From contig NZ_JACHGO010000004.1 in assembly GCF_014202345.1 (NCBI RefSeq), positions 248,001 to 312,000 on the forward strand: DNA of 64,000 nt. Reading direction: 5' to 3'. A model generated the notes under the pieces. That model was not told where the DNA came from. It saw only the letters and a list, made by a program, of their open reading frames with translations, and made no database searches. A program made the position numbers and the translations under genes. This document shows, piece by piece, positions 18,820-27,418 of this stretch. This DNA comes from Desulfovibrio intestinalis (GTDB lineage: Bacteria; Desulfobacterota; Desulfovibrionia; Desulfovibrionales; Desulfovibrionaceae). Positions within the stretch are counted from its first letter, which is position 1. Each line of letters begins with the position of its first letter.

Positions 18820-19263
18820 ATGAAAAAAACCATTTTCCTTCTTGTTATGATGGTCTGTCTGCAACCGCCAATGCGTTCTCCGGCACAAAATCATGAATAC
18901 GATATTTTGCCGTCAAATCCACCACGGCAGCCCTTTAATGCACTGGGCATGCCATTGGAACACCTGCCCCCGCAGCAACGCATAAAAGCATTTGTTATCA
19001 TTAGTGAATTTTCGCCAAAGGTGTATGAGCTACGCCAGCACATCATAAACAAGAAAAGTGAATTGGAAGACCTTAATTTTGATAGAAAAACATCACCCGA
19101 TACGCTGTCTCGCCTCGGCTGGGATTTGCTGGTGCTGCGCGACGAACTACGCTCGGTGCTGACTCATGCCGACCAGCGGATGCGGCTTGAAGTTGGCATT
19201 CCTCTGGGTACGCCCAACAGCAGGGGATGCAGCATGGGCTTTGAGCAAATGCCCTGTAAATAG
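18820..19263 (+). CDS. zraP: ZraP-like periplasmic zinc/stress protein
   Basis: A 147-residue exported protein with a signal peptide (MKKTIFLLVMMVCLQ, cleavage after about residue 22). The core is a helical hairpin of the Spy/CpxP/ZraP type: LPPQQRIKAF corresponds to the LTxxQ region, followed by long Glu/Lys/Arg-rich helices and then LEVGIPLGTP, which strongly resembles the AGIPRGT-type end of ZraP. The Gly/His/Cys-rich zinc-binding tail of enterobacterial ZraP is reduced here to a short stretch with two Cys. It is divergent from zraS and preceded by a sigma-54 promoter. ZraP proteins bind zinc, act as periplasmic chaperones and repress their own kinase; metal binding here is inferred. Confidence 0.8.
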   Translation: MKKTIFLLVMMVCLQPPMRSPAQNHEYDILPSNPPRQPFNALGMPLEHLPPQQRIKAFVIISEFSPKVYELRQHIINKKSELEDLNFDRKTSPDTLSRLGWDLLVLRDELRSVLTHADQRMRLEVGIPLGTPNSRGCSMGFEQMPCK

Positions 19264-19997
19264 GGGCAAAACCAGCCCCGCACCAACACTCACCCCTATC
19301 TGCACAGACCGCGAGAACCATTATTTTTCAGCTTTTCGGCATCAGAATACCTGGGTACGCAGACTATCCAGATGGCGTGGCTAGGTTGTTTAATAATTAT
19401 ACATATCAAAATACATATGCATAAAAAATATACACATTTGAACTTCTGCAACAAAACCCTAAAAAAACCAACAGTCGAATGAGTTCAGCATATTATAGAA
19501 ATACACTCCATAAAATCGATATTGGCACAGCAATTGCTAATATTCATGCATGACTACAGAAAACAGATAGAATAAATTTAAAAACAAATAAAAGTCTACC
19601 AGCGCAAGAGCAAGCTTCTCAGTCCGACCATAATAGTGAAACCCGGAAGCGGCAAAACAGCGCCCAACGGCTGCATTTATAAAATCTTAGGCTGTAAGCG
19701 ACGCCGCTTCGGAGCCGACAGAAATGTTCACTGCCGGATCCTCAGAATCTGGACCCGGCAATTGGCAGGAACAGCCAGCCCAAGGCTTTGCGCCGGGTAC
19801 ACCGGAGCGAGAAAAAACAAGGCTGGTCCGAGCGAAAACATGTCGCCAACCCAGCCAATCCGCCGACGGGCGGTAACTATATAAAACCAACAAACTTCCG
19901 TGATGTCCTCCGCCCCCATTGAGGGCCTCCGGATCCCCCCCCCGAAAACCTCCTCCTTTGAACAGAACCTCTAACCATCGGAACATCCTCCCTCTCT

Positions 19998-20033
19998 CGG
20001 CCGCCGGTTGCCCCCGGCGGCCGCCTCTTTTTT
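19998..20033 (+). terminator. Orphan intrinsic terminator
   Basis: A perfect 10-bp stem CGGCCGCCGG (19998-20007) with CCGGCGGCCG (20014-20023), loop of six, then CCTC and seven Ts. It reads on the plus strand, where the nearest recognised gene is zraP more than 700 bases upstream. It may therefore end an unannotated RNA. Confidence 0.65.
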
Positions 20034-20715
20034 TGGGCCTTTGCCTGCCGCGCACACACCTGAACGGCTTGTCACTTCCACCGCCACATGCCCTGCGCAA
20101 ACAGACGACAGCCGCTCCGCCCGCACCCGGCACGCCAAATCAGTTGCCACTCAGTTCGTCACCGCAAGCCCCTTGCAGCCAGACCAAGTACGTTCAAGCC
20201 AGTTGCCTCCGAGCCAGTTGCCGCCTGAAAATGGCGCTTACCTGCGAATAACGCTCGGCTTCGGATACTTCACAGCAGCAAGCCAGGTACAGTTCCTTTT
20301 TATTTTTCGGACATTGCGCCTTTCTCGTTCTAAAATGATCCGGCAGCCAGGCAAGCAGCCTCCCTCCAAGAGGTGTGGGACGTGCAACTGTTGCCGGGTG
20401 CGCTTATCCCGCTCGCGGTTTGTTTGCGAAGCTAGCAAAGCGCGCCACGGGATTTAACCGTTGCGGCGCGCTACACCCTGATGCTCTGGATACAGAACCT
20501 ACGGACAATAACAAGCGTGCTAGCGATACAGATGATTTTCTTGAACAGATGATCCTCTGGAGTCGCCACTGTCATTCATATGCCTCTCAGTCAGGGCCGC
20601 CCCGAATACCGCACTGTTTTGTTTGCACGGCATGCACCATATCTGGCGAACCTCAAGCCGCTGAAAATCCTGACTCTCAGAGCAACCGGCTTCGACGCTG
20701 AAAGCCGCAAACGAA

Positions 20716-20753
20716 GCCCCCGCGCCAACGTGTGAAAACGTCAACGCGGGGGC
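20716..20753 (-). terminator. Candidate terminator hairpin after the chemoreceptor gene
   Basis: A 9-bp stem (20716-20724 with 20745-20753), extended by inner G-U-containing pairs to about 15 bp. On the minus strand it is followed by TTCGTTT, a weak T-tract. It lies about 215 bases after the chemoreceptor stop. Confidence 0.45.
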
Positions 20754-20896
20754 CCCACAGGCTATCACATGGTCAAGGAAGGGTTAGAGTTTTTTAACGG
20801 TGCAAGGCATATCCATTACAGACGCCTTGCGACTTTAGGGCTTTCCAGCTGGCAGCAAGACGCCACGGAATTCCACTTCAGTCCGCCTTTCCATTT

Positions 20897-20957
20897 GCCT
20901 GGGAATCAGGTGGGCCCACGCACGCCAGAGGCGTGGACTCGCGCCGGATTCCCAGGC
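20897..20957 (-). other. Nested inverted repeat after the chemoreceptor stop
   Basis: An 11-bp perfect outer stem (20897-20907 with 20947-20957) encloses a 6-bp inner stem (20916-20921 with 20931-20936). It begins 13 bases after the stop codon and has no T-tract. It may stabilise the mRNA end or act as a weak terminator. Confidence 0.45.
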
Positions 20958-20969
20958 ATCATACTGTGG

Positions 20970-23036
20970 CTAGCCAAGTTTCATCTGGGCCACAAGGTTC
21001 TTGAGGGTGTGCGCCTGCGCCGCCAGATCCGAAACGGCCTGCGTAGCTTCAGCCATAGCAATGGCGCTTTGCCTCGATATTTCATTGACGTGCACGATGC
21101 TCCGGTTGATCTCTTCGCTGGCGGCTGATTGCTCTTCGCTGGCCGTGGCGATGGCATTAACCTGATCTGCCGTGGATTCCACTGTGGCGACTATTTCCTC
21201 CAGCGCCTGCCCGGACTGATTGGCAAAATCCGTGGCACGGGCAATCTGATTTACCGCATTATCCATAGATCCCATACTCTTGGCAGTGCTGTCCTGAATG
21301 GATTTGATGGCCTGGCTGACATCCTGGGTAGACGCCATGGTTTTTTCAGCCAGCTTGCGCACTTCGTCGGCCACAACGGCAAAGCCGCGCCCGGCGTCGC
21401 CCGCCCGCGCCGCTTCGATGGCCGCATTCAAGGCCAGCAGGTTGGTCTGGTCGGCAATGTCTGAAATGACATTCATAATTTGCGTGATGCTCTGGGCATG
21501 GCTATTGAGTTCAGCCATGTCGCCCTTGAGTGCCTCAGACGTATGGCGCACGGACTCGATGCTCTGCACGGCCCGCTCCACAATCTGCGCGCCAGATCTG
21601 GCCTTTTCCCTTGTGTCTGCAGAGGCTTCTGAAGCCGCGCTGGCGTTGCGGGCCACTTCCTGCACTGTGGCGTTCATTTCGTTCATGGCCGTGGCAGCCT
21701 CGGCAAGACGCTGTGCCGATTCTGAAGCGCTGCGGTCAGATTGTTCAACCTGTGCCGCCAGCTCTGTAGAGGCGGAAGAAATGATGCCAATGGAATTTTC
21801 CAGCTGTTCAGCTGCGGCCAGCATGCCATCCTGACGAGCGTTCTCGGCTTCTTTGCGGGCCACCTGCGCTTCTTCCATAGCCACGCGGGCTTCACCTGAG
21901 GCCAGCTCAGCCTGATGCGCCTTTTCTTCGCTTTCGCTGAACAACCCGCGCAATTTGCCCACCATGCTTTGAATGCCGCTTGAAAGCCCGCCAATCTCAT
22001 CGCTGCGTTGGGCGGCCTTGGTCAGCGCTGCCTCGTCCTGTGGCGAAGGATTGAAGTTGCCGCCTGCCACTGCCTGCACATAGCGCTCCCCGGTCTTCAA
22101 GGACCGCGATATGCCGCGAGCCACAAATACGATGACGCAGCCCAGCACAACCGCAGTTATAAGACCCATGAGCACATTGGCCTTCAGCAGCTTGCTGGTG
22201 GGAGCAAGCATCTCGTCCCTGTCGGCCACCATAACCACATGCCAGTTGCTTTCAGGCATATGACGGTAGTAGGCCACCATTTCGCGGTCGTCGCGCATAT
22301 AGGTCGTGCGCCCGCTGCCGCCGCCTATGGCAGCCTGTACAAAGGGTTCGCTGCTGCAATCCTTGCCCAGCATAGCCTTGTCAGGATGCATGAGCGCAGT
22401 CCCTTTGTTGTCATAGACCGCGCAGAAGCCTTTTGTGCCCATCTTGATGGTGTCTGTGGTGTCGACGCTCAATTTTGCAAGGCTCATGTAGCCGTACAGC
22501 ACGCCCTGCGTTTTGCCCTGAAGCTTCACCGGGGCCGCCACCATCGTTGACATCTCACCCGAATGGCTGCGCAGGTTTTCCATGCTCATCTGGCCGCCAA
22601 GAGCCATCTGCACCGACTTGCGCTCCCGCAAGTTGCTGCCGATCATTTCCCGGGAGGTATGAGCCACTACCACACCCGTGGAATCGACAAGGCCAGCGCC
22701 GTCAACCATGCCAAAATGTTGGGCAAGGTCATCAAGTATGCTCTGAACATCCGGCTCGGAAACCTGCAGTATGTCTGACTGGTTGCCCCCGCGTGTGAGC
22801 AGGGCTTTTTTGGCATGGGCCGATTCTGCGTTGGTTCTTATAAGGCCGTGCGTCATCTGCTGCACAGTGCCTAGACCGTCAATCTGTTTATCTATAACAC
22901 TATCAAATTCATGCGCAATTTGATGCGTAAGAGAATTCTCTGCCTGCCAGTAGCTTAGCGCGCACACTGCCGTCAGACCAAGCATGGACGGAACCAGGAT
23001 AGTGAGCATCATCTTGCTCATAATTCCAATTTTCAT
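20970..23036 (-). CDS. Methyl-accepting chemotaxis protein with dCache sensor
   Basis: A 688-residue chemoreceptor. TM1 is at about 10-30, followed by a periplasmic double-Cache (dCache_1-like) domain of about 35-285 with [21 protein letters not shown] and [18 protein letters not shown]2 is at about 290-312; then a HAMP region and a long Ala/Glu-rich coiled coil. The signalling tip is the canonical [18 protein letters not shown] ... [12 protein letters not shown] block. The end (LVAQMKLG) has no CheR-tethering pentapeptide. AGAGG about 8 bases before the ATG supports the start. dCache receptors usually bind amino acids or organic acids; the ligand is unknown. Confidence 0.93.
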   Translation of the reverse strand: MKIGIMSKMMLTILVPSMLGLTAVCALSYWQAENSLTHQIAHEFDSVIDKQIDGLGTVQQMTHGLIRTNAESAHAKKALLTRGGNQSDILQVSEPDVQSILDDLAQHFGMVDGAGLVDSTGVVVAHTSREMIGSNLRERKSVQMALGGQMSMENLRSHSGEMSTMVAAPVKLQGKTQGVLYGYMSLAKLSVDTTDTIKMGTKGFCAVYDNKGTALMHPDKAMLGKDCSSEPFVQAAIGGGSGRTTYMRDDREMVAYYRHMPESNWHVVMVADRDEMLAPTSKLLKANVLMGLITAVVLGCVIVFVARGISRSLKTGERYVQAVAGGNFNPSPQDEAALTKAAQRSDEIGGLSSGIQSMVGKLRGLFSESEEKAHQAELASGEARVAMEEAQVARKEAENARQDGMLAAAEQLENSIGIISSASTELAAQVEQSDRSASESAQRLAEAATAMNEMNATVQEVARNASAASEASADTREKARSGAQIVERAVQSIESVRHTSEALKGDMAELNSHAQSITQIMNVISDIADQTNLLALNAAIEAARAGDAGRGFAVVADEVRKLAEKTMASTQDVSQAIKSIQDSTAKSMGSMDNAVNQIARATDFANQSGQALEEIVATVESTADQVNAIATASEEQSAASEEINRSIVHVNEISRQSAIAMAEATQAVSDLAAQAHTLKNLVAQMKLG

Positions 23037-23475
23037 GTGTATAACCTCTGAATCTGGGGAATTTCAGATTGTTGGCGCAAAACATCACGCCGAATTAAGC
23101 CTGAGGCGGTGACGGCGGGGAGGCCGTCCGAAAAGAAGATACTGGAAGGGGGTATGCCGCTCTGGCAATTCTAGCCAGAGTAAATACACCTATATAGCTT
23201 TTCGTATTTTAATGCAAAAAATATTATACCTTTTGCGTAATTTTTTAGTCTTTTTTACATTTTTTTTGTACTGAACCTGCACGCCCAGACATGCAGAAAA
23301 TGAACACATAAAAACAGACTGTTGCGGGCATAACCCCCTTTTCATCAGCAGCCGTGCGCGCATATACGGACAAAAACAGGAGTATTTTGAAGGGTTACCC
23401 TGTTTCTGGTTGTATTGGGGCATTGCTTTTTCCGGGAATAAATTTCGACACGGCAACGATTCTACTGATGAACAA

Positions 23476-23630
23476 TCTAGGCGGTGTCGTCACGAGATGA
23501 ATTTTCTTGTTATTTCAAGGAAAACGAGACTTTTATGTAGGGAGCGTACTCTGATAGTACTCGACCGGAATAAAAGCCGAAGTTCGACGCGGAAATAACT
23601 GGAAAGGCGCTCGTGACGACACTGCCTAGA
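23476..23630. repeat. 155-bp long inverted repeat element
   Basis: The outer arms 23476-23496 and 23610-23630 match at 20 of 21 positions. Inside, GTTATTTC/GAAATAAC and CTTTTAT/ATAAAAG pair in register, ending in a core with GGAGCGTACTCT and GTACTCGACCGGAA. The same core and CTTTT/AAAAG arms recur at 49352-49413. It has no coding capacity and looks like a miniature element or structured RNA. Confidence 0.65.
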
Positions 23631-23682
23631 AGGGCAGGCGACAGCAGTCCGGCTGAAGCGACGGGATACGAAGAAAGGGATC

Positions 23683-23832
23683 TAGAGCAGATTAACTTTG
23701 AAATGCATTACATTTCAAAGTTGTCACTCTGCCGAAAAATGCTATTTCCGGCATAATCCACGCCGCGTTGCGGCGCGCTGCACGCTTGTGCAGCGTTAGA
23801 GCATTTAAACTTTTTCAAAGTTAAAATGCTCA
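23683..23832. repeat. Dispersed palindromic repeat, copy A
   Basis: Starts TAGAGCAGATTAACTTTGA and ends with the inverted equivalent AAAGTTAAAATGCTC. Internal stem AACTTTGAAATG/CATTTCAAAGTT lies at 23694-23722, and stem GCTGCAC/GTGCAGC is further in. Same family and orientation as copy C (45261-45409), and inverted relative to copy B (34722-34820). Confidence 0.7.
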
Positions 23833-23865
23833 AGAGGGAAAGAAAGAAGGAAAGGAAAAACGGAA

Positions 23866-24999
23866 TCAGGCGGTCACGGTCAGGCGCAGAGTTTGCCCGC
23901 AGGCAGGGTCAAAGATCAGACCGTCCGGGGGCAGGCCAAGGTTGGCCCAGGCGGCGCGAAGTTCCCCGCGCATTCCCCATATATATCCCTGGCAGGAGGA
24001 CGGCGCACACAAGGCCTGCAACACAGGCGGCGCATCCGCATCAGAAGCTACCGCCAGCTGTTCAAGGTGTTGCCGCACCGCCAACAATAAGGCACGCCCC
24101 ATAACTCGGCTGCCCAGGGCAGGGTCAACAGGGCCAGCCAGCAGGGCCGCGTCCAGCGAAGCTTCAGGCGCAAGGCCCATGCGGATAACAGGAACACGGG
24201 CCTTCTGGGCCAGAAGCCATCCCTGCGCCAGACAGTCCAGCGTGTCTTTCAGCCCCCACGGGCTATAAAGCCCCTGCCGCCACATGCGGGCAAGAGCCGT
24301 ACCCTCAAGAACAAGGCAGGGGTAAAACCGCAGCATGTCAGCTCCAGCGGCAAGAGCCAGCGGAACGTCACGCAAAAAGTCGTCAGGGGTATGCCCCGGC
24401 ATGCCCGGCAACAACTGCACACCGAGCGTCAAGCCCGCCTCTTTCACATACGCGCAGGCCCGCAGGGCCGTAGCCCCATCATACCCGCGCTTTGAGGCCA
24501 CAAGGGCATCATCCGCAAAGCTCTGCACCCCAAGTTCCACGCAGCCGCAACCCGCAGCGCGCAAGCGGTCAAGGACAACGGCGTCCACGCAGTCTGGCCG
24601 GGTCGAGCAGCGGAAGGAATGAATCCAGCCCCGCTCCAGCGCCTTTTGCGCCAGATCAAGGCAGGCCGTCTGTTCCGGCAAGGGCATGGCCGTGAAGGTA
24701 CCGCCATAAAATGCCAGTTCAGCCGGGGGCTGCCCGAGGGCATGCCTATTTTTAAGGTTGTCGTGAGCCCGGCGCAGCAGGCCGGCAAGGGACGATGCAG
24801 ACAGAACTGGTGCAACAGAGGCAGGTGCGGCGGCATCTATACAGGCGGAAAGGCCGGTCTGCACATCCTGCGCACAGAACACGCAACGCACCGGACACCC
24901 GCTAAAAGGAAGAAAGAGTGGAATCAGGGTCTGCCCTCTATTACGGGGTACAAACCAGGGGAGTGTTAAAGAAAAATTTCGGGCAGATACCGTTTTCAT
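23866..24999 (-). CDS. Radical SAM protein, Elp3/COG1243-like without acetyltransferase domain
   Basis: A 377-residue radical SAM enzyme with the cluster motif CPVRCVFC (CX3CX2C) near residues 35-42. The following AELAFYGGTFTAMP is the GGE-equivalent SAM-binding region, then RPDCVDAVVLDRLRAAGCGCVELGVQSF and KEAGLTLGVQLLPGMPGHT, which are characteristic of the Elp3/HemN-like oxidoreductase group. The KAT domain of full-length Elp3 is absent, as in many bacterial homologues whose function is undefined. It stands alone, divergent from the IHF gene. The ATG at 24999 lacks a good ribosome site, so the true start may differ. Confidence 0.8.
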   Translation of the reverse strand: MKTVSARNFSLTLPWFVPRNRGQTLIPLFLPFSGCPVRCVFCAQDVQTGLSACIDAAAPASVAPVLSASSLAGLLRRAHDNLKNRHALGQPPAELAFYGGTFTAMPLPEQTACLDLAQKALERGWIHSFRCSTRPDCVDAVVLDRLRAAGCGCVELGVQSFADDALVASKRGYDGATALRACAYVKEAGLTLGVQLLPGMPGHTPDDFLRDVPLALAAGADMLRFYPCLVLEGTALARMWRQGLYSPWGLKDTLDCLAQGWLLAQKARVPVIRMGLAPEASLDAALLAGPVDPALGSRVMGRALLLAVRQHLEQLAVASDADAPPVLQALCAPSSCQGYIWGMRGELRAAWANLGLPPDGLIFDPACGQTLRLTVTA

Positions 25000-25224
25000 A
25001 CATGCTCAATGGCTGCGAAGCCGTGCGCGGCGCGCACTATGGCCTATTGCCCGCAGGAAGACAATTTTTAAGAAAAACCTTGCTCTGCCCGTTACTTGCA
25101 TGTATTTTACACAAAAGTGCCCTTCATGTGAAGTGCACCTTTGTTGCCTACTGGACAGTATCTGTCAGAAACATGTTTTGTGACCACCATACCAGCGACA
25201 TTATTATGCGCCGGAGAAATCACA

Positions 25225-25512
25225 ATGAAAAAAACACTGACTAAAGCGGACATCGTGGAGGCCATCTACGAAGAAACCGACAAGAACCGCGTTGATGTAA
25301 AGAACGTGGTTGAAAAATTGTTGGACATAATGAAGTCCGCCATCAAAAAGGACCGGGCCCTGCTTATCAGCGGCTTTGGCAAGTTTGAATGCTATGACAA
25401 GGCTTCGCGCAAGGGACGTAATCCCAAGACTGACGAAACCATCACCCTGCCCCCGCGCAAGGTTATGGTGTTCCGTTTGTCGCGGAAATTCCGCTCGGAA
25501 CTGAATCCTTAG
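25225..25512 (+). CDS. ihfA: IHF/HU-family DNA-binding protein (IHF alpha-like)
   Basis: A 95-residue nucleoid protein that bends DNA as a dimer. The LTKADIVEAIYEE start, ISGFGKFECYDK turn and RKGRNPKTDETITLPPRKVMVFRLSRKFR arm match the IHF/HU family; GRNPKT and the R/K-rich end are closest to IHF alpha. The Pro at the arm tip in RNPKT is retained. CGGAGAAATC before the ATG at 25225 decides the start within a frame open to 25141. It is divergent from the radical SAM gene. Whether it is IHF alpha or an HU paralogue cannot be settled here, since Desulfovibrio genomes carry several. Confidence 0.88.
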   Translation: MKKTLTKADIVEAIYEETDKNRVDVKNVVEKLLDIMKSAIKKDRALLISGFGKFECYDKASRKGRNPKTDETITLPPRKVMVFRLSRKFRSELNP

Positions 25513-25729
25513 CAGACTACACACGCCTGTGCCTTCACGGCGGGCTTTGCCGGGCCCTGCCGCGTCGGCTTGGCGCGCACTATTTTAGCCGTCAGCCGTA
25601 GCACGGACAGGGTATTTTTTACTCTGTACTTTTTTCGTGTCCCAGTTTCTGCCGTTCTGGGGCTGCGTTATCGTCAGGCTCCGGGCCTTCATGCCGTGAA
25701 TGTCCGGCGTCAGCGTTCGGGAGCTGCGC

Positions 25730-27403
25730 ATGCTGTTCAATTCCTATTCCTTTCTCTTTCTGTTTCTTCCCTTACTGCTGCTGTGCTGGCGGCTGGCATC
25801 AGGTTACGGCGCTACGCGGCTGAGCCTTGTTCTGCTGCTATTCTCCGTAGTCTTTTATGCCCTGTGGGGATTGCCCTTCCTGCTGCTTCTGGCGGTCATT
25901 CTGGGCATGAACTACGCCTTTGCGCTGGCTCTGGCCGCGCCGGAGCAGGCAGCGCCCGCAAGCGGCGGCATTCATGATGAAGGGCTGATCCCTGCCGAGG
26001 GCGACCTGGACGACATACCCGAAGGCGAATCGCCCCTTCTGGCAAAAAAGCGCAAGCAGTTTTGTCCTTTCAGGGGGTGCAGCCTGAAGCGCACGGGGGC
26101 ATGGGCATGCAGCCGTAAAGGTTTGCTGACCCTAGCGCTCATATTGAACCTGCTGCCCTTGCTGTGGTTCAAATATTCCTGGTTTTTCGCCCAGAACCTG
26201 GCCCTTCTTATGGGCACGGAATGGAACTTCACCCCGCCGGGGCTCCCGCTCGGCATATCCTTCTATACATTTATACAGATCGCATGGCTGGTCAGCGTGT
26301 ACCGACGGCAGGTCGTTCCGCAGGGCTTTTCACGCCACGCGCTATTTTCGGCCTGTTTTCCCTACGTCATCTCTGGCCCCATTGTGCGCTACGAACAGAT
26401 GGGCCCGCAGCTTGACGATCTTTCGGGCTCCACCTCAGAAGGCCTGGCGCAGGGCTTTACGCTTTTCACCATCGGTCTTGCCAAAAAAGTGCTGCTGGCC
26501 GACGGGCTGGCCGTGTACGCCAACGCCGTATTCAATGCGGCGGAAAAGGCCTTTCCCATCAGCGGAGCCGAGGCATGGCTAGGATCTTTCTGCTATACCT
26601 TCCAGCTTTACTTCGACTTTTCCGGCTATACGGACATGGCCATCGGCCTTGGCCTCATGCTCGGTCTGCGCCTGCCCGAAAACTTCGACTCGCCCTACAA
26701 GGCCACGGGCATCGTGGATTTCTGGCGGCGCTGGCACATTACCCTGAGTTCCTGGTTACGCGACTTCCTGTACATTCCCCTTGGCGGCAACCGCAAAGGG
26801 CGTTTCATGCAGTACCGCAACCTCTTTCTGACCATGCTTATCGGCGGCGCATGGCACGGCGCGGGCTGGACCTTCATCATATGGGGAGCCCTGCACGGGG
26901 CCATGCTGAGCACCAACCACTTTTTCCGCGCCTGCATCAAGGGCAGCCTGCTTGAAAAAGTGCTGGCCACCCTGCCCATGCGTCTTTTTTTCATCCTGTT
27001 CACCTTCATGTGCATCAATCTGGGCTGGGTGGTGTTTCGCACGGTCAGCCTCGACGGCGCAGCGGCTATGTACGGGGCTATGTTTACCGGGCCTTTCACG
27101 GCTCAAGCCGCAGGTCTTACGGCAGACCACGTCGGTCTTTCAACGGCTGGCGCGCTGGCTGCCCAATGGCTGCCCAACAACTACTTTCAGGGTTGGCTGC
27201 CCTTTGCCCTCATGGCCATAAGCGTTGTGCTGGTATGGGCCTTCCCCAACAGTCATGAACTGCTGCACGGCAAACGCGACGGCTCGCGCCCGCTTCTCAG
27301 TTGGCGGCCTTCGGCGGCATGGGCGACGGGTCTGGCCTGTCTGGCCTTCGTGACCCTTATTCTGGTGTCGCGCAAGGCAACATTCCTGTATTTCCAATTT
27401 TAG
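25730..27403 (+). CDS. MBOAT O-acyltransferase, AlgI/DltB-like
   Basis: A 557-residue polytopic membrane protein of the MBOAT family, which moves acyl groups across or at the inner membrane onto secreted polymers. N-terminal hydrophobic segments are followed by an insert of about 60 charged residues, then FKYSWFF, LPLGISFYTFIQIAWLVSVYR, GPIVRYEQM, FDFSGYTDMAIGLGLMLG, DFWRRWHITLSSWLRDFLYIPLGGNR and GGAWHGAGWTFIIWGALHG. The catalytic His is in AWHGAGW. GGGAG 6 bases upstream fixes the ATG at 25730. Directly followed by an SGNH-type partner and a Sel1-repeat protein, so it probably acetylates or acylates an extracellular polymer. Confidence 0.9.
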   Translation: MLFNSYSFLFLFLPLLLLCWRLASGYGATRLSLVLLLFSVVFYALWGLPFLLLLAVILGMNYAFALALAAPEQAAPASGGIHDEGLIPAEGDLDDIPEGESPLLAKKRKQFCPFRGCSLKRTGAWACSRKGLLTLALILNLLPLLWFKYSWFFAQNLALLMGTEWNFTPPGLPLGISFYTFIQIAWLVSVYRRQVVPQGFSRHALFSACFPYVISGPIVRYEQMGPQLDDLSGSTSEGLAQGFTLFTIGLAKKVLLADGLAVYANAVFNAAEKAFPISGAEAWLGSFCYTFQLYFDFSGYTDMAIGLGLMLGLRLPENFDSPYKATGIVDFWRRWHITLSSWLRDFLYIPLGGNRKGRFMQYRNLFLTMLIGGAWHGAGWTFIIWGALHGAMLSTNHFFRACIKGSLLEKVLATLPMRLFFILFTFMCINLGWVVFRTVSLDGAAAMYGAMFTGPFTAQAAGLTADHVGLSTAGALAAQWLPNNYFQGWLPFALMAISVVLVWAFPNSHELLHGKRDGSRPLLSWRPSAAWATGLACLAFVTLILVSRKATFLYFQF

Positions 27404-27418
27404 AGAGGCGGACACATC

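Larger units (their letters stand above)
19264..20969. other. Gene-poor 1.7-kb region
   Basis: No convincing gene on either strand. The part from about 19380 to 19620 is very AT-rich, unlike the genome around it. It is followed by a tract of nine C (19935-19943), a strong hairpin-plus-T terminator at 19998-20033 without an obvious gene, a compound stem at 20440-20471, and hairpins at 20716-20753 and 20897-20957 that may end the chemoreceptor transcript. A minus-strand frame beginning near 19985 crosses the homopolymer but resembles nothing known. Confidence 0.4.
23037..23865. other. Intergenic region carrying two palindromic elements
   Basis: No gene between the chemoreceptor and the radical SAM gene. 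It begins with small stems (for example 23160-23166 with 23174-23180) and a T-rich tract (about 23195-23270), which may carry the chemoreceptor promoter. It then contains the long inverted repeat 23476-23630 and repeat copy A at 23683-23832. Confidence 0.5.

Noticed and set aside
19687..20133. Minus-strand Gly-rich frames crossing the C9 tract as a phase-variable gene
   Set aside because: Two short frames join only through the homopolymer, and neither resembles a known protein. Kept as a note in the gene-poor region.
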